A DNA stretch of 64,000 nucleotides, from the NCBI RefSeq assembly GCF_030323265.1, contig NZ_CP104991.1:1-64000 (forward strand). The letters are read 5' to 3'. The position numbers and the translations under genes are program-made. The DNA is from Terrirhizobium terrae. Its GTDB lineage: Bacteria > Pseudomonadota > Alphaproteobacteria > Rhizobiales > Rhizobiaceae. This document shows, one piece after another, positions 48,670 through 57,840 of the stretch. Numbering within the stretch: the stretch's first letter is position 1; every line of letters starts with the position of its first letter. Below the pieces are notes generated by a model that saw only the letters and a program-made list of their open reading frames with translations, did not search any database and was not told the DNA's origin.

Positions 48670-49743
48670 TCATCCGCCGTTACGCCGTCGCATGGTCAGC
48701 ATTCGGCCGAGCGAACCCGACGCAGCAATCGTGCGGCGCCCAACAAGTGCAGATGCCGTAAGCGCACCTTGCGGCCCGACCAACATACCAAGTGCCGCCG
48801 CGGCGGCCTGCCCACCGCGCGAATTGCTGGACGACAGTGCATGTCGCGTTGCCCCATAAAGGATGTCGGCACCACCTCCTGTGGGGATTTGGGATGACGC
48901 GGAGCCGTAGGCGAAGGTTCTGGCGACGTCCGGGATCTGCAAAATGAAATAGGCGATAAGTGCGAGGTAGAGCACCATGGCGACGACGATCGCGAGCGCA
49001 TTCTCGCTTGTGGCCATGTCATCGTTGATTGTGTCCATCATGCCGACCAGAAAGCCGAACGAGAGGCCGGCCATGATGTAGGTGAAAAGAAGCATGAACA
49101 TGCCGAAGGCGATGCCCTTGACCCAGGCGTCGAACACAAAGCGGGTGATGCCGAAGAAATAGCAAAGGATGGCAATCGGACCGATCGCCAGCATGACAGC
49201 TGTGATCATCTTGGCAAACAGTGTAACGCCGGTGAGGATCAGCAACATCGGCAATAGGCCGAAGACCAGGACAATGAAGACCACCACCGCGCCGGTGACG
49301 TTCGGCAGCCAGCCAGACTCGTAGGAATTGAATAGCTTCATGGCGAAGTCGTAGACCTTGCGCGCCATCGACGCGACCTGTTGAGCCAGGTCCACACCAG
49401 CCGACCCGCCACCCATCGCCGAAGAAATCGCTGAGCCGATATCCTGCGGCGTGGACAGCACGAACTGCCCGATATTGTGGTAGAATGTCGCCCAGGACAT
49501 GATCAATGCATAGGCGAGTGCGACTTTGAAGCCCGTAATCGCCACATCCGACAACGAAATATTAGTTTGCCCGAGTGCTGCGAGAAGGAAATACAGGGCC
49601 AGGAAGATAGCCAGTACGGCGCTGACAAGGTCGCTGTTTTCGGCAAACAGCCCCCATGCCCGCTCCAGCGAAGCCTCATTGATCTTGTCGAAATATCTGA
49701 GCGCATCGCCATAGAAATTGATCGCGTAGCTGACTGGATCCAT
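48670..49743 (-). CDS. virB6: VirB6 polytopic inner-membrane protein
   Basis: 357 residues with at least five hydrophobic helices (AVLAIFLALYFLLAALGQT; VTGAVVVFIVLVFGLLPML; GMFMLLFTYIMAGLSFGFLV). The conserved Trp of the family is in KALVSWATFYH-like sequence (LIMSWATFYHNIGQF). Forms part of the DNA path through the inner membrane. Confidence 0.88.
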   Translation of the reverse strand: MDPVSYAINFYGDALRYFDKINEASLERAWGLFAENSDLVSAVLAIFLALYFLLAALGQTNISLSDVAITGFKVALAYALIMSWATFYHNIGQFVLSTPQDIGSAISSAMGGGSAGVDLAQQVASMARKVYDFAMKLFNSYESGWLPNVTGAVVVFIVLVFGLLPMLLILTGVTLFAKMITAVMLAIGPIAILCYFFGITRFVFDAWVKGIAFGMFMLLFTYIMAGLSFGFLVGMMDTINDDMATSENALAIVVAMVLYLALIAYFILQIPDVARTFAYGSASSQIPTGGGADILYGATRHALSSSNSRGGQAAAAALGMLVGPQGALTASALVGRRTIAASGSLGRMLTMRRRNGG

Positions 49744-49783
49744 CTCGTTCCCTCAAACCCTGTTGTCGGGCTGGAATTGCCGG

Positions 49784-49993
49784 TCAGAAGTGACTGACCG
49801 GTCGCATCGGGCCGCAGTGGTGCGGCAACACCGCGTCGAACGCTGGCCCAAGCGGGGCAGGCTGTGGGTCCTGCCTGTAGCCGAGCGCGGGGACCGGGCT
49901 TTCGTCGGCCGAGCATTTTGCCAGCTGTTCGTGCTTTCCGGCACAGCCGCCGAGAGCCAGGATAGTGCCGACCATCGTGACAAGAACCTTCAC
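49784..49993 (-). CDS. Small lipoprotein, VirB7-like or entry-exclusion candidate
   Basis: 69 residues. Lipoprotein signal MKVLVTMVGTILALGGCAGK with lipobox LGGC. A second Cys at KCSADES and a third near the C-terminus (HHCGPM). VirB7 proteins are short lipoproteins that bridge to VirB9, but here it lies between virB5 and virB6, the position used by entry-exclusion lipoproteins in related systems. Overlaps the virB5 stop by four bases. Confidence 0.65.
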   Translation of the reverse strand: MKVLVTMVGTILALGGCAGKHEQLAKCSADESPVPALGYRQDPQPAPLGPAFDAVLPHHCGPMRPVSHF

Positions 49994-50782
49994 GGGGACT
50001 GCTCCTCGAACGCCTTCAGCTGATCGCGCACCGACGACGTCTCGGTGCTTTTCCCCTCATCACGGATGACACTGTCCGGGAGCGTAGCGAAGGTCTTCAG
50101 GTTTTGCGAAGAGGTCGCCAGAGCCGCTTTATATTGCTGGTTTAACAGCAAGACCTGGTTGTTGAGTGAGCCGACTGCCTCATTGGCGGTCTGGTTTCCC
50201 TGCAGCACCATCTGGGTGTTCTGTTCCAGAGCGCCTTTCACGTCCTGCGCCGAGCCGATCTTCTCGGTCGCCTGCATGAAGGAATTTTGGCGGTCTTTCG
50301 TCGCGCTGTTCATCGCGTCGGTCAGCGCCGTCAGCGTCGTCAAGGCGTTGGTCCCTTGAGAATAGGCCTGATTGGCCCCGGACAGTTCGCCGCCCTTGGC
50401 GGTGTCGACCACCATTTTCACAAGATTGAGACCGTTGATCAGCTTGGCAGCCGTGTTCTGGAACTGGCCGCTGATACCGCCGAACACAGCCTGGTTGCTC
50501 GACAGGATCGAATTGAAGTCAGGTGCCTGCCCCATGCTGAAGCCATTGCCGGTGGCGAGCTTGGCAAACTGGCTGGCATCCTGTGTGCGATCGCCGACGA
50601 TCGCCTGCAGGGTCTTCGTCACATTATCCTTGACGACCGACGTATCCTGCTGGATCTGTTTCGACAGCCGCTCGATTTCCTGAGCTGCCGCGATATTTTC
50701 CGAGATCCTTCACTGGAACCTGTGCGAGGGCATGTGGCGCGGCGATCAGGCCAAGCCCGATTGCAAGAACAATCCTATTCAT
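49990..50782 (-). CDS. virB5: VirB5 pilus-tip protein (one frameshift)
   Basis: ATG 50782 with GGAGAGG. Signal peptide MNRIVLAIGLGLIAAPHALA, then VPVKD. One extra base near 50706 must be removed to read SENIAAAQEIERLSKQIQQD and the helical body (about 263 residues). Helical, Gln/Asn-rich, as for VirB5 adhesins at the pilus tip. This is the one clear insertion among the frameshifts; the rest are missing bases. Confidence 0.8.
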
Positions 50783-51980
50783 AAGCCTCTCCTTTGCTGT
50801 TTCGTCGGTTTTCCGTGGGTCGGGCATCGACGACCGTCACCAATCCAAGCACCGGATCGTCCATCGCCGAGAAAGTCGCTGTGTCACCATTGGTACGCGC
50901 CGCATCCTGAAAGTCCTCAAGCCAGCGCTGTATCTGCTCTGTCGTGGCGTTTACTGGGACGGCAACGCAGCGTGTGCTGCCCGTATCGATGATTTTTGTC
51001 GGGCACTGGATTTGCACCATCACCAACGACCCGTCGTTATCCTTGGAATTCCCGCCGCCCGAGCCTCGGAGACTGGCAGATGACGATTTCAGGCCGGCCT
51101 GGAGGCGCCGGAGATATTGCTGGTTTGCTTCAAGGGATTTCTGGGCGAACGCATTCCAGATGTTCGCGCGATCGACCTGCGCCTTTGTGTTGCGATCGAT
51201 GGCCCTTTTCAGCTGTTCGCCGCAGCCCGTGTTATCGCTGACCGCTTCAGGTTCGGTCGTCTCTGTCCCAGTCGGCGTCCGATCGCCATTCTCAGCCTTG
51301 TTGCGCTCGTAATAGGCCGAGACCTTTTTGACGTAGTCCTGGGTCTCGGCAATGTTCGGGATCTGGCCGTTTTGAAGCGATTGACGATAGGGGCCAGCAT
51401 TGTAGCCCGCAGCGATCAGATCGTAGCGATCACCGAACATCCCCTGCAGTTGCTTGATGTATTTGACCCCGCCGCGGATATTATCCTGGGTGTCGTAGGG
51501 GTTCACACCAAGCCCTGCTGCCGTCCCCGGCATCAGCTGCATCACGCCGGTTGCACCGACCCCGGAACGGGCCGATTGGCGGAAGCGCGATTCCTGCTCG
51601 GCGATCGCCATGGCAAAGTTGGGATCGACGCCCTGCCGGATCGCTTCGTCCCGGACCATGCGGGCGACTTCCTGCTGGCTCGGGGTTCGTTTCGACGGGC
51701 CGGCCGGCGCCGCATCGCCAGCCATTCCGGCCGCCGAGCAATCTGCCGGCGCTCCGGATCCCTGCCCGGGAGCGACGCTATCGGTCGTCCCACCGGAGGC
51801 ACCTTTGACGCTTTGCGTGTAAGCCTGGTAGGGCCCGTAACTATCGCGGGTCGCCTCGTCGCTTTTCAAGCGGGTGTCGTCGATCACCGGGACCTGCGCG
51901 CGCGAGACCGAGGGCACCATGATGATGGCAAACGCGAGCGCACTGACGGTTGCAAGTTCAGGAAGTCTTGGCGTGGTCAT
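50775..51980 (-). CDS. Second lytic transglycosylase, SLT domain with long C-terminal extension
   Basis: 401 residues from ATG 51980. Signal peptide ends VSRAQ. The SLT domain (about 120-230) has the catalytic Glu in AIAEQESRFRQSA, then GATGVMQLMPGTAAGLGVNP and LIAAGYNAGP. The remaining ~170 residues (AQKSLEANQQYLRRLQAGLK; a C-terminal strand-rich part) are unusual for VirB1. It opens peptidoglycan for the channel. It sits between virB4 and virB5, overlapping both, in addition to the VirB1 gene at the operon head. Confidence 0.85.
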   Translation of the reverse strand: MTTPRLPELATVSALAFAIIMVPSVSRAQVPVIDDTRLKSDEATRDSYGPYQAYTQSVKGASGGTTDSVAPGQGSGAPADCSAAGMAGDAAPAGPSKRTPSQQEVARMVRDEAIRQGVDPNFAMAIAEQESRFRQSARSGVGATGVMQLMPGTAAGLGVNPYDTQDNIRGGVKYIKQLQGMFGDRYDLIAAGYNAGPYRQSLQNGQIPNIAETQDYVKKVSAYYERNKAENGDRTPTGTETTEPEAVSDNTGCGEQLKRAIDRNTKAQVDRANIWNAFAQKSLEANQQYLRRLQAGLKSSSASLRGSGGGNSKDNDGSLVMVQIQCPTKIIDTGSTRCVAVPVNATTEQIQRWLEDFQDAARTNGDTATFSAMDDPVLGLVTVVDARPTENRRNSKGEAYE

Positions 51981-54476
51981 CCCACACGTCCCCCTCCCAT
52001 TCGCAGAATTTCGAAAGCCAGCCCTTTGGGTCGTCACCGTATTCGTCACGAAGCATCTCGACCTCGCGAACAGTCTCTTCCCGCCCGGACAAGACCTTGA
52101 TGAATTCGGGCATGTGAGACATGTCGACACGCGCGATCACGCTGCTTTTCGCCTGCTTGATCAGCATGAAACGAGAGCTCGGATCGCCGTTCTTGACCCA
52201 GTCGAACTCGGCCCGCGATAGCCCGAAATGCTCCATGTAGGAGCTCTCGTCGGCCTTCGGATTGGCGAAGAATATGTTTGTGGAGGTCTGCTCGATGATG
52301 GTGCGACTGACACTTGATTGGACCACGTCGTCGGCCGACTGCGTCCCGAAGATCACCAGACCGTTCCGCTTTCGGATGGTCTTGAAATAGTCCTTCATGG
52401 TGCGCTTGAACTCGTCGTCGTCGAGCAGCTTCCAGGCTTCGTCCATCAGATTGATGATCGGCGCCTTGCCGTCGTAGATCTTGTCCAGGCGATGGAACAT
52501 GTAGAGGAGTGCCGCGGTGCGAACCGCCGGATCGTCCAGGATCGATGTCATATCGAAGCCGATCATCGGACGGGAGATGTCGAGACTGTCGTCGGCATTG
52601 TCGAAGAGCCAGGCATAGGGTCCCTTGTCGACCCACTTGTCGAGCCTGGCGATCAGGCTGCCTTCTGTCCGCTCGCTGCCGGCAAGAAGTGCGCGCAAGG
52701 ACGAAAGGCGCCGATAGGACCGGTCCTTGGTCTTCAGAACAGACTTGATGGCATTGCGGATAATCGCCTCTTCCTGAGGCGAGAGGGTTTCCCCTCCTTT
52801 GTCGGCTTCAGCATGAAGCTGAGAAGCCCATAGAGGAAAACACGATTTTCCTCGGTGTCGTCCAAAAGTAGCGGGTTCCAACCGGAGGGTTCACCGGGCT
52901 CAAGCGTCATGTATGTGCCGCCTGCGGCCCTCACCATGATGTCGAGGCCCCGGTCCTTGTCGAAGACGATCGTTTTTAGCCGCGGGCTGACCCGGTAAGC
53001 CTGCAGGATCAGAAAGGACATGATCACTGTCTTGCCGGATCCGGTCGGCCCGAAGACAGTCGCGTGCCCGACATCGCCCTGATGGAAACTGAAGAAGAAT
53101 GGCGTACCTGACGTCGTCTCGAAAATCGTGATCGCCGGTCCCCAATGATTGCCGTCCGGCTTGCCATAGGGATAGGCATGAAAGCTGCTCAATCCGGCAC
53201 AGTTCAACGTCGAGATCATCGCGCGGCGTGCGATATAGGCCTGATTTCCCGGAAGCTGCGCCCAGTAGGCCGGCTCCGTATTGAGGTCTTCGCGGACATA
53301 GGATGCGCCAAGCGCGCCCAGTTCATTACCGATCAGGGCAACCGCATCGTCGAGCTGCGCGATGGATTTGGCGATAGGCATGACGGTCAGATGATGTTCG
53401 GTGAAGGCGACACGCTTGCGGGCAAGCTCGTCGCGAGCGATGTCGAGATTGGCCTGGACACTCGATCCGCCCTCGTCCGCTTTCGACATTTGCCGATCGA
53501 GACGCTCGATGCGGCCACGCGCGGACATGTCGTCGACGAAGGACATCGACTGGGTCAGCACCATTTCGAACGGCAGCTTGAGGATGTAGTCGAGCATGCC
53601 AGCACCGGTCTCGGGCGGATATTCCTTCAGCGACACCATGGCGGCATACCGGTCGTCGCCAGTCGTATCGCCTTCAAGATGAATGAGGCGGTTGCCGATC
53701 GAAGTGCGGCGCGCCGGTAGCATCTCGTCAATCGGGGTATTGCCGAGGCGGACCGGACGCACGCGCCCACCATTGAGCAGGGTGTAAAAGAACTCGCATT
53801 GTTCGGAGAACCAGACCTTTCGAGCGCCCTCCTCCAGGACGGCATCGTCGGCGATTGCCTTGTAGACCGCGCGACCATTGCCGAGATCGGCCTCGATACG
53901 CTGAACGTCGCGCAGAACCTTCGGACTGTAGACGGCAAGCGACTTTTCCAGCGCGCGGGTCGCCTCGACCAGCCGGTCGCGCATCGCCCGGAACTGCTCC
54001 TTGCGGACGACATTGCCGCCGATGCCCATGACGCGAGAGAGCGTCGAGCCCTTTTTGAACAAAGGCCGAACGACCAGCGTGACATAAGTGTCGTTCACGA
54101 ACATCTCGTTCCTGGAAATGCTCGATTGATAGACATGATCGAGACGCTGCATGAACGGATCGGCAAAGGTCGAGGGTAGCGATGGCGCGACCTTGCGCCT
54201 GATGACATGCGTGTAGAGTGCGAAGTTGCCGATCGAGGAGATTGCACGGAAGGCTGCGTTGCGCTGGCGCTGCAACATGTTGATGGTTTCGATATCGGCG
54301 GTCTCGAAGGAGAACCCGGTCAGTTGCATGGTCGAGACCAGGCAGTCGTTCTTCAACCGCATGATGCCATTTTCGATTGGGACATAGAAAGGGACATGGG
54401 TCGCGACGCTTTTGTCCGCGAAGATCTCCCAACCTTTCGACAGGCTTCCCTTCAAGGATCGTGCCATCGTGCTCAT
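51958..54476 (-). CDS. virB4: VirB4 ATPase (one frameshift)
   Basis: About 839 residues after restoring one missing G near 52790 (KEGGETLSPQEEAIIRNAI). N-terminal VirB3/VirB10-contact region; C-terminal ATPase with Walker A FGPTGSGKTVIMSF and Walker B INLMDEAWKLLDDD, then QSADDVVQSS. ATG 54476 has GGAG nearby. It powers pilin extraction and substrate transfer at the inner membrane. Overlaps the transglycosylase start by 23 bases. Confidence 0.92.
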
Positions 54477-54479
54477 CGC

Positions 54480-54806
54480 CTATACTCCATAGGTCCTGAT
54501 GCCGCCGCCCAAGCGGCGGCCGAGGAGGTTGACGCCGCACATGCTGAGCCGCCCAACGATGTCGAAAAACCAAAGATCGAGCTTGACGGTGAGCACGTAG
54601 AGAATGCCGTGGAGAACGATGAACGTGGCCGGGAACCATAGGATCGAGCCAAGGATCATGAACACCATCAGCGACACGAAGCATTCGGCGAGAAAATAGG
54701 TGTAGGGGATTCCCATGACCGTCGGTGGACGTGTCAGCGCAAGAATGATGGGATAGGACTCGATGGTCTCATCGGCCCCGTCGATCGTGGTCGCGGCGCT
54801 CACCAT
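54480..54806 (-). CDS. virB3: VirB3 inner-membrane protein
   Basis: 108 residues with two close hydrophobic helices (FLAECFVSLMVFMILGSILW; FIVLHGILYVLTVKL) and the family start LALTRPPTVMGIPYTYF. Lies directly before virB4, its usual partner. Confidence 0.9.
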   Translation of the reverse strand: MVSAATTIDGADETIESYPIILALTRPPTVMGIPYTYFLAECFVSLMVFMILGSILWFPATFIVLHGILYVLTVKLDLWFFDIVGRLSMCGVNLLGRRLGGGIRTYGV

Positions 54807-54808
54807 GA

Positions 54809-55180
54809 TCAGGCCCCACTGCCGGTGAGAAAGTCAACGAGTTCGGCAGCTGCAAACATGCCGGCGAGACTTCCGCCAACCCGCAACAGTGCCCCCCATG
54901 ACCAGTAGCCGAAGGCGGCGGCCAGGAACATGCCGATGAACGCGATCGCGCCAACAGAGCGACCGAAAGGTCCGGTGAAGAATTGCACCAGCCTGTCGGC
55001 GGCGTTCTGAAGGGCATCCAGGTTCTGGGCCGCAGCGGGCTCATATTGGACCAACACAAGGATCGCGCTGGCTGCGATGACGCACGCCGCGTTGACAATA
55101 GCCTTTTGCTTTACAAGCCAATACCACGCGGCCCTGCCGTAAACCGTGGCGACCTCAAGAGCGACTGCGGAGCTTTTCAT
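54809..55180 (-). CDS. virB2: VirB2 pilin
   Basis: 123 residues. Long signal peptide with cleavage likely after EPAAAQ; mature pilin starts NLDALQNAADRLVQF and has two helices (SVGAIAFIGMFLAAAFGYWS; VGGSLAGMFAAAELVDFLTG). Standard pilin size. Overlaps virB1 by four bases. Confidence 0.9.
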   Translation of the reverse strand: MKSSAVALEVATVYGRAAWYWLVKQKAIVNAACVIAASAILVLVQYEPAAAQNLDALQNAADRLVQFFTGPFGRSVGAIAFIGMFLAAAFGYWSWGALLRVGGSLAGMFAAAELVDFLTGSGA

Positions 55181-56310
55181 TGGACTGCCTCTTCCTTGAC
55201 GATTTTCACCGGACCGCCGACAACGATGGGGGCAGGCTGCTGACGAGCCGGTCCCAGCGCCGCCGACGGTTCCGCGGCTGAGAAAACAAGCATGGGAGAC
55301 TTTGCGCGCTCGGCCGTCCCCTTGCGCGCGACTGGCGAGATGCCTGCCTGGGGCCGGACGGCCGCGTGAGCCGCAGGGAAAGTCGCAGTCATCCCCGTGT
55401 AATATCCGACAACCCGCGTGACATAGTCGGCAGTCTCTTGGATCAGCGGCAGCGAATGACTGGCATCGACGCGCGGCTCGCCGGCGTTGTAAGCTGAGGC
55501 GATCAGGACAGGATTGCGGTATTTGCCAATTAGCAGGTGCAGGAAGCGCGTTCCGGCGCGAATGTTCTGTTCGGGGTCGGTCAGGTCGGAAGCCCCGAAA
55601 GCCGTTCCAATCTGCGGCATGACCTGCATCAGACCGATGGCGCCAGCCGGGCCTGCGAGTTGCCGATCAAACCCTACGTTTTCGGCGCGCATGATGGCGA
55701 GCACCCAATTCGGATCGACCTCTTCTTCTGCCGCAATCCGGACAGCGAGTGCCGCATAAGCTTTCGGTACGCCGTCGAGGAGATCGCTTCGCGGCAGCAC
55801 GGGATGAGGCTGCTGTGGGGTGCCCAACTTGGCCTCGGGTCCGGTCTTGGCCGGTGCTTCCCCAAGCGAGAACACGCCAATCGGAGAATAGGCGGCGCGC
55901 CGATATTTCACACCTTCATCGTCGCTCGGATCGAGAAGGCGCGACACGGGATGCGATACGGGAAACGTCAGACCGTCTACAGAAAAAGGCAGTGGATGGC
56001 TCGAGCCGGGCCTTGATCCTGCGAACCTCGCTGCGAGGCGTTCAGAGTCGATCGCCGGGGCAGAGACAAAGATCGGTCGGGCCGCTTCCGCCTGTATGGT
56101 GGATCTGAATGACAGCCTTGCGGATTTCGGCGCTACACTTAAACCCGCAGCACGCCTGTCGGTCGCTCTGCCTTGCCAGACGTGATGTTCGTTGCCAAGG
56201 CTCGAGGCATACCCTGTGAAAAAAAGGACCGAGGCGATTGCGGACCAAACGGAACCCCTCGTCCGTATGTCTTGGGCCAACCTCTTGCGGTAAAACGAGC
56301 TGCGATCCAT
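55177..56310 (-). CDS. virB1: VirB1 lytic transglycosylase, operon head
   Basis: 377 residues. N-terminal membrane segment (SVWSAIASVLFFTGYASSL), a long linker, then SLT domain with catalytic Glu in LAIMRAENVGFDRQ, GPAGAIGLMQVMPQIGTAFG and LIASAYNAGEPRV. Pro/Ala-rich tail. First gene of the leftward T4SS operon; two copies of the 23-bp element lie 15-90 bases upstream of its ATG, so the operon promoter is there. Confidence 0.85.
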   Translation of the reverse strand: MDRSSFYRKRLAQDIRTRGSVWSAIASVLFFTGYASSLGNEHHVWQGRATDRRAAGLSVAPKSARLSFRSTIQAEAARPIFVSAPAIDSERLAARFAGSRPGSSHPLPFSVDGLTFPVSHPVSRLLDPSDDEGVKYRRAAYSPIGVFSLGEAPAKTGPEAKLGTPQQPHPVLPRSDLLDGVPKAYAALAVRIAAEEEVDPNWVLAIMRAENVGFDRQLAGPAGAIGLMQVMPQIGTAFGASDLTDPEQNIRAGTRFLHLLIGKYRNPVLIASAYNAGEPRVDASHSLPLIQETADYVTRVVGYYTGMTATFPAAHAAVRPQAGISPVARKGTAERAKSPMLVFSAAEPSAALGPARQQPAPIVVGGPVKIVKEEAVQ

Positions 56311-56324
56311 TTTCGAACCACTTT

Positions 56325-56347
56325 AAAATTACACTACGGTATAATTT
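56325..56347. promoter_or_regulatory. 23-bp repeated element, copy A (virB promoter)
   Basis: Arms AAAATTAC and GTATAATTT around a CACTAC core. Differs from copy B (57188) at one position of 23. Lies 15 bases before the virB1 ATG. Confidence 0.7.
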
Positions 56348-56376
56348 TGAACGCATTTTTATGCAGAAATCAACGA

Positions 56377-56399
56377 AAAATATCACTCGCGTATAATTT
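56377..56399. promoter_or_regulatory. 23-bp repeated element, copy D (virB promoter)
   Basis: Matches copy B at 18 of 23 positions (AAAAT and CACT kept, right arm GTATAATTT perfect). Its start is 52 bases upstream of copy A relative to virB1, about five helical turns. Confidence 0.55.
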
Positions 56400-56441
56400 A
56401 TGAACCGTTGATTTTTTGGTCACGCTGAAAAAGATGAAATT

Positions 56442-56900
56442 TCAATCGTGTACACGCGACCAATGATCCCGCGTCCAGCGGTGCCGGATTTGCTCCTGAT
56501 CTCCGAATACTTTGGCAAGTCGGACCGCCGTGCCGCCCTTGACCAGCACCGAGTCGGCATCCGACCGCGATCGCGTCCCATAGATGTCGCAGATATAGTT
56601 TGGCAGCTCCTTCTGAACGCGCGGCGCCGAAGCGCAGGAGGCAACCTGATAGCGTCGGCCATCAACCGACGCATAATCGCGACCCATCTGCTGAACTGAA
56701 CCGAGACGATGGCGTGCGTAGTCTGTCCCATATTCCAGCTGGCAGTCGACGATCGTCGAGCCGTAATGCCTGCAAGCAGCCAGGCTCAGATAGCTGTAGG
56801 GTGCCGATGGAAACGGACGCGGTGACGGATTGACGCTAGCGCATCCTGCCGCAGATACTGTGAAGGTCCAAACTAGGCAAAACGCCCTCAAATTATGCAT
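56442..56900 (-). CDS. Lipoprotein, 152 aa, upstream of the virB operon
   Basis: ATG 56900 follows AGGAG. Lipobox SAAGC at residue ~19. Body has four Cys (LAACRHYGSTIVDCQLEYG; QVASCASAPR; NYICDIYG) and YASVDGRRY. No family recognised. Same direction as virB; its stop is ~40 bases above copy D, so it could be a small regulated unit next to the T4SS, for example surface exclusion. Confidence 0.6.
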   Translation of the reverse strand: MHNLRAFCLVWTFTVSAAGCASVNPSPRPFPSAPYSYLSLAACRHYGSTIVDCQLEYGTDYARHRLGSVQQMGRDYASVDGRRYQVASCASAPRVQKELPNYICDIYGTRSRSDADSVLVKGGTAVRLAKVFGDQEQIRHRWTRDHWSRVHD

Positions 56901-57030
56901 GTTGCTACTCCTGGGTTTCCCGGCCTTAGCCAGCGCCAATCAGTGTATTGATGAAGAGGTCGCGGGCGAGCGAACCGAATGGAGATGCGGACCATCGAGC
57001 TTCCTCCAAGGCTTGGATAGCAAATCATAG
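56899..57030 (+). CDS. Possible 43-aa secreted peptide
   Basis: ATG 56899 gives MLLLLGFPALASA, a compact signal peptide, then NQCIDEEVAGERTEWRCGPS. It starts on top of the start of the opposite-strand lipoprotein gene and has no clear ribosome site, so it may be a chance frame. Confidence 0.25.
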   Translation: MLLLLGFPALASANQCIDEEVAGERTEWRCGPSSFLQGLDSKS

Positions 57031-57187
57031 TCAGGCTTAAAGGCAGCATCGTTCACAAGGGCGGTCGGTCCGATCGCGGCCGATCGCGTCTGGGTGCTGC
57101 AACCTTGGCAGTCGATTGCGATACGACCTGAGAACCATTCCTTCTGTCAGAAGACGATCGGACGTTTGTCAGGTGCGTCACCTTGAT

Positions 57188-57210
57188 AAAATTACACTAC
57201 AGTATAATTT
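57188..57210. promoter_or_regulatory. 23-bp repeated element, copy B
   Basis: The best copy: AAAATTAC left arm, ACTACAGT centre and GTATAATTT right arm, a near-palindrome. It lies 288 bases upstream of the lipoprotein gene and 180 bases left of the octamer array; no gene starts immediately beside it. Confidence 0.65.
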
Positions 57211-57390
57211 GTATCACCGTGATATCCATCTCTCAAGAAGTTTGCGTGCCAATCCGCGGGGTAGCACTTTCGACGCTTCCCATGGCAATGGTCCGCGCTC
57301 CTCCGCAATCCATTCTCATAGATCAACTTAGCGGTTCACACAGAGCCGGGCATTTGAACCTAATCCCACTCGCTCAATGGGTGAGGCCCC

Positions 57391-57671
57391 ATTCGCCGAT
57401 AACCTCAGTCACGCACTTGCCGATACACTCGAAATCCAATCCGCTTAAACGCCGATTCTCTCAACAGGCTCATCACCAGCTCACCGATGCGCGCAATCCC
57501 CTATTTATCGATAGCCGCATCCACTCATAAGCTAATCCGCCGATGCACTCGTTCCAATTTTCGCCGATTCACCTACATGGTCATTCGCTAATCCACGCAT
57601 CCGCTTATTCGGCGAATGCCGCGCTCCACCGATTTGCTGAAACACTCAATCCCACATTCGCCGATCGCAAC
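57391..57671. repeat. Degenerate tandem array of 8-bp units, consensus AT(T/C)C(G/A)C(C/T)(G/C)
   Basis: Read in steps of eight from 57391 the units are ATTCGCCG, ATAACCTC, AGTCACGC, ACTTGCCG, ATACACTC and so on to ATCCACGC, ATCCGCTT, ATTCGGCG; after a one-base slip at 57631 the phase resumes (ATTTGCTG, AAACACTC, AATCCCAC, ATTCGCCG). Of 35 units 29 begin with A and 28 have C at position 6. The period is not a multiple of three, so this is not coding. Could be a binding platform near oriT or oriV; function unknown. Confidence 0.7.
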
Positions 57672-57818
57672 CGACAAGTAGCCCTCCATCTTCCGACGCT
57701 TTTCTGCCATCCTTCAACGGCCGAAGGGTCATTCTTCCCTCCCCTTCTCGGCGGCTTTCGAAATAACGTCGGGCGCTTTCCTGCAAGGCTCGCCTTGCCA
57801 TTGCCCCTCGGGCGAAAC

Positions 57819-57840
57819 GGCTATTGGTATACCAATAGCC
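57819..57840. promoter_or_regulatory. Perfect 22-bp palindrome without spacer
   Basis: GGCTATTGGTA at 57819-57829 is followed directly by its exact reverse complement at 57830-57840. Such a long spacerless dyad fits a dimeric DNA-binding site (operator, resolution site or origin element). Confidence 0.6.

Noticed and set aside
57183..57530. Rightward 115-residue frame across the octamer array
   Set aside because: It begins inside the 23-bp element, has repeat-driven composition and no family signature.
57391..57671. CRISPR array
   Set aside because: Units are 8 bp, contiguous and degenerate; no 24-40 bp repeats with unique spacers and no cas genes anywhere.
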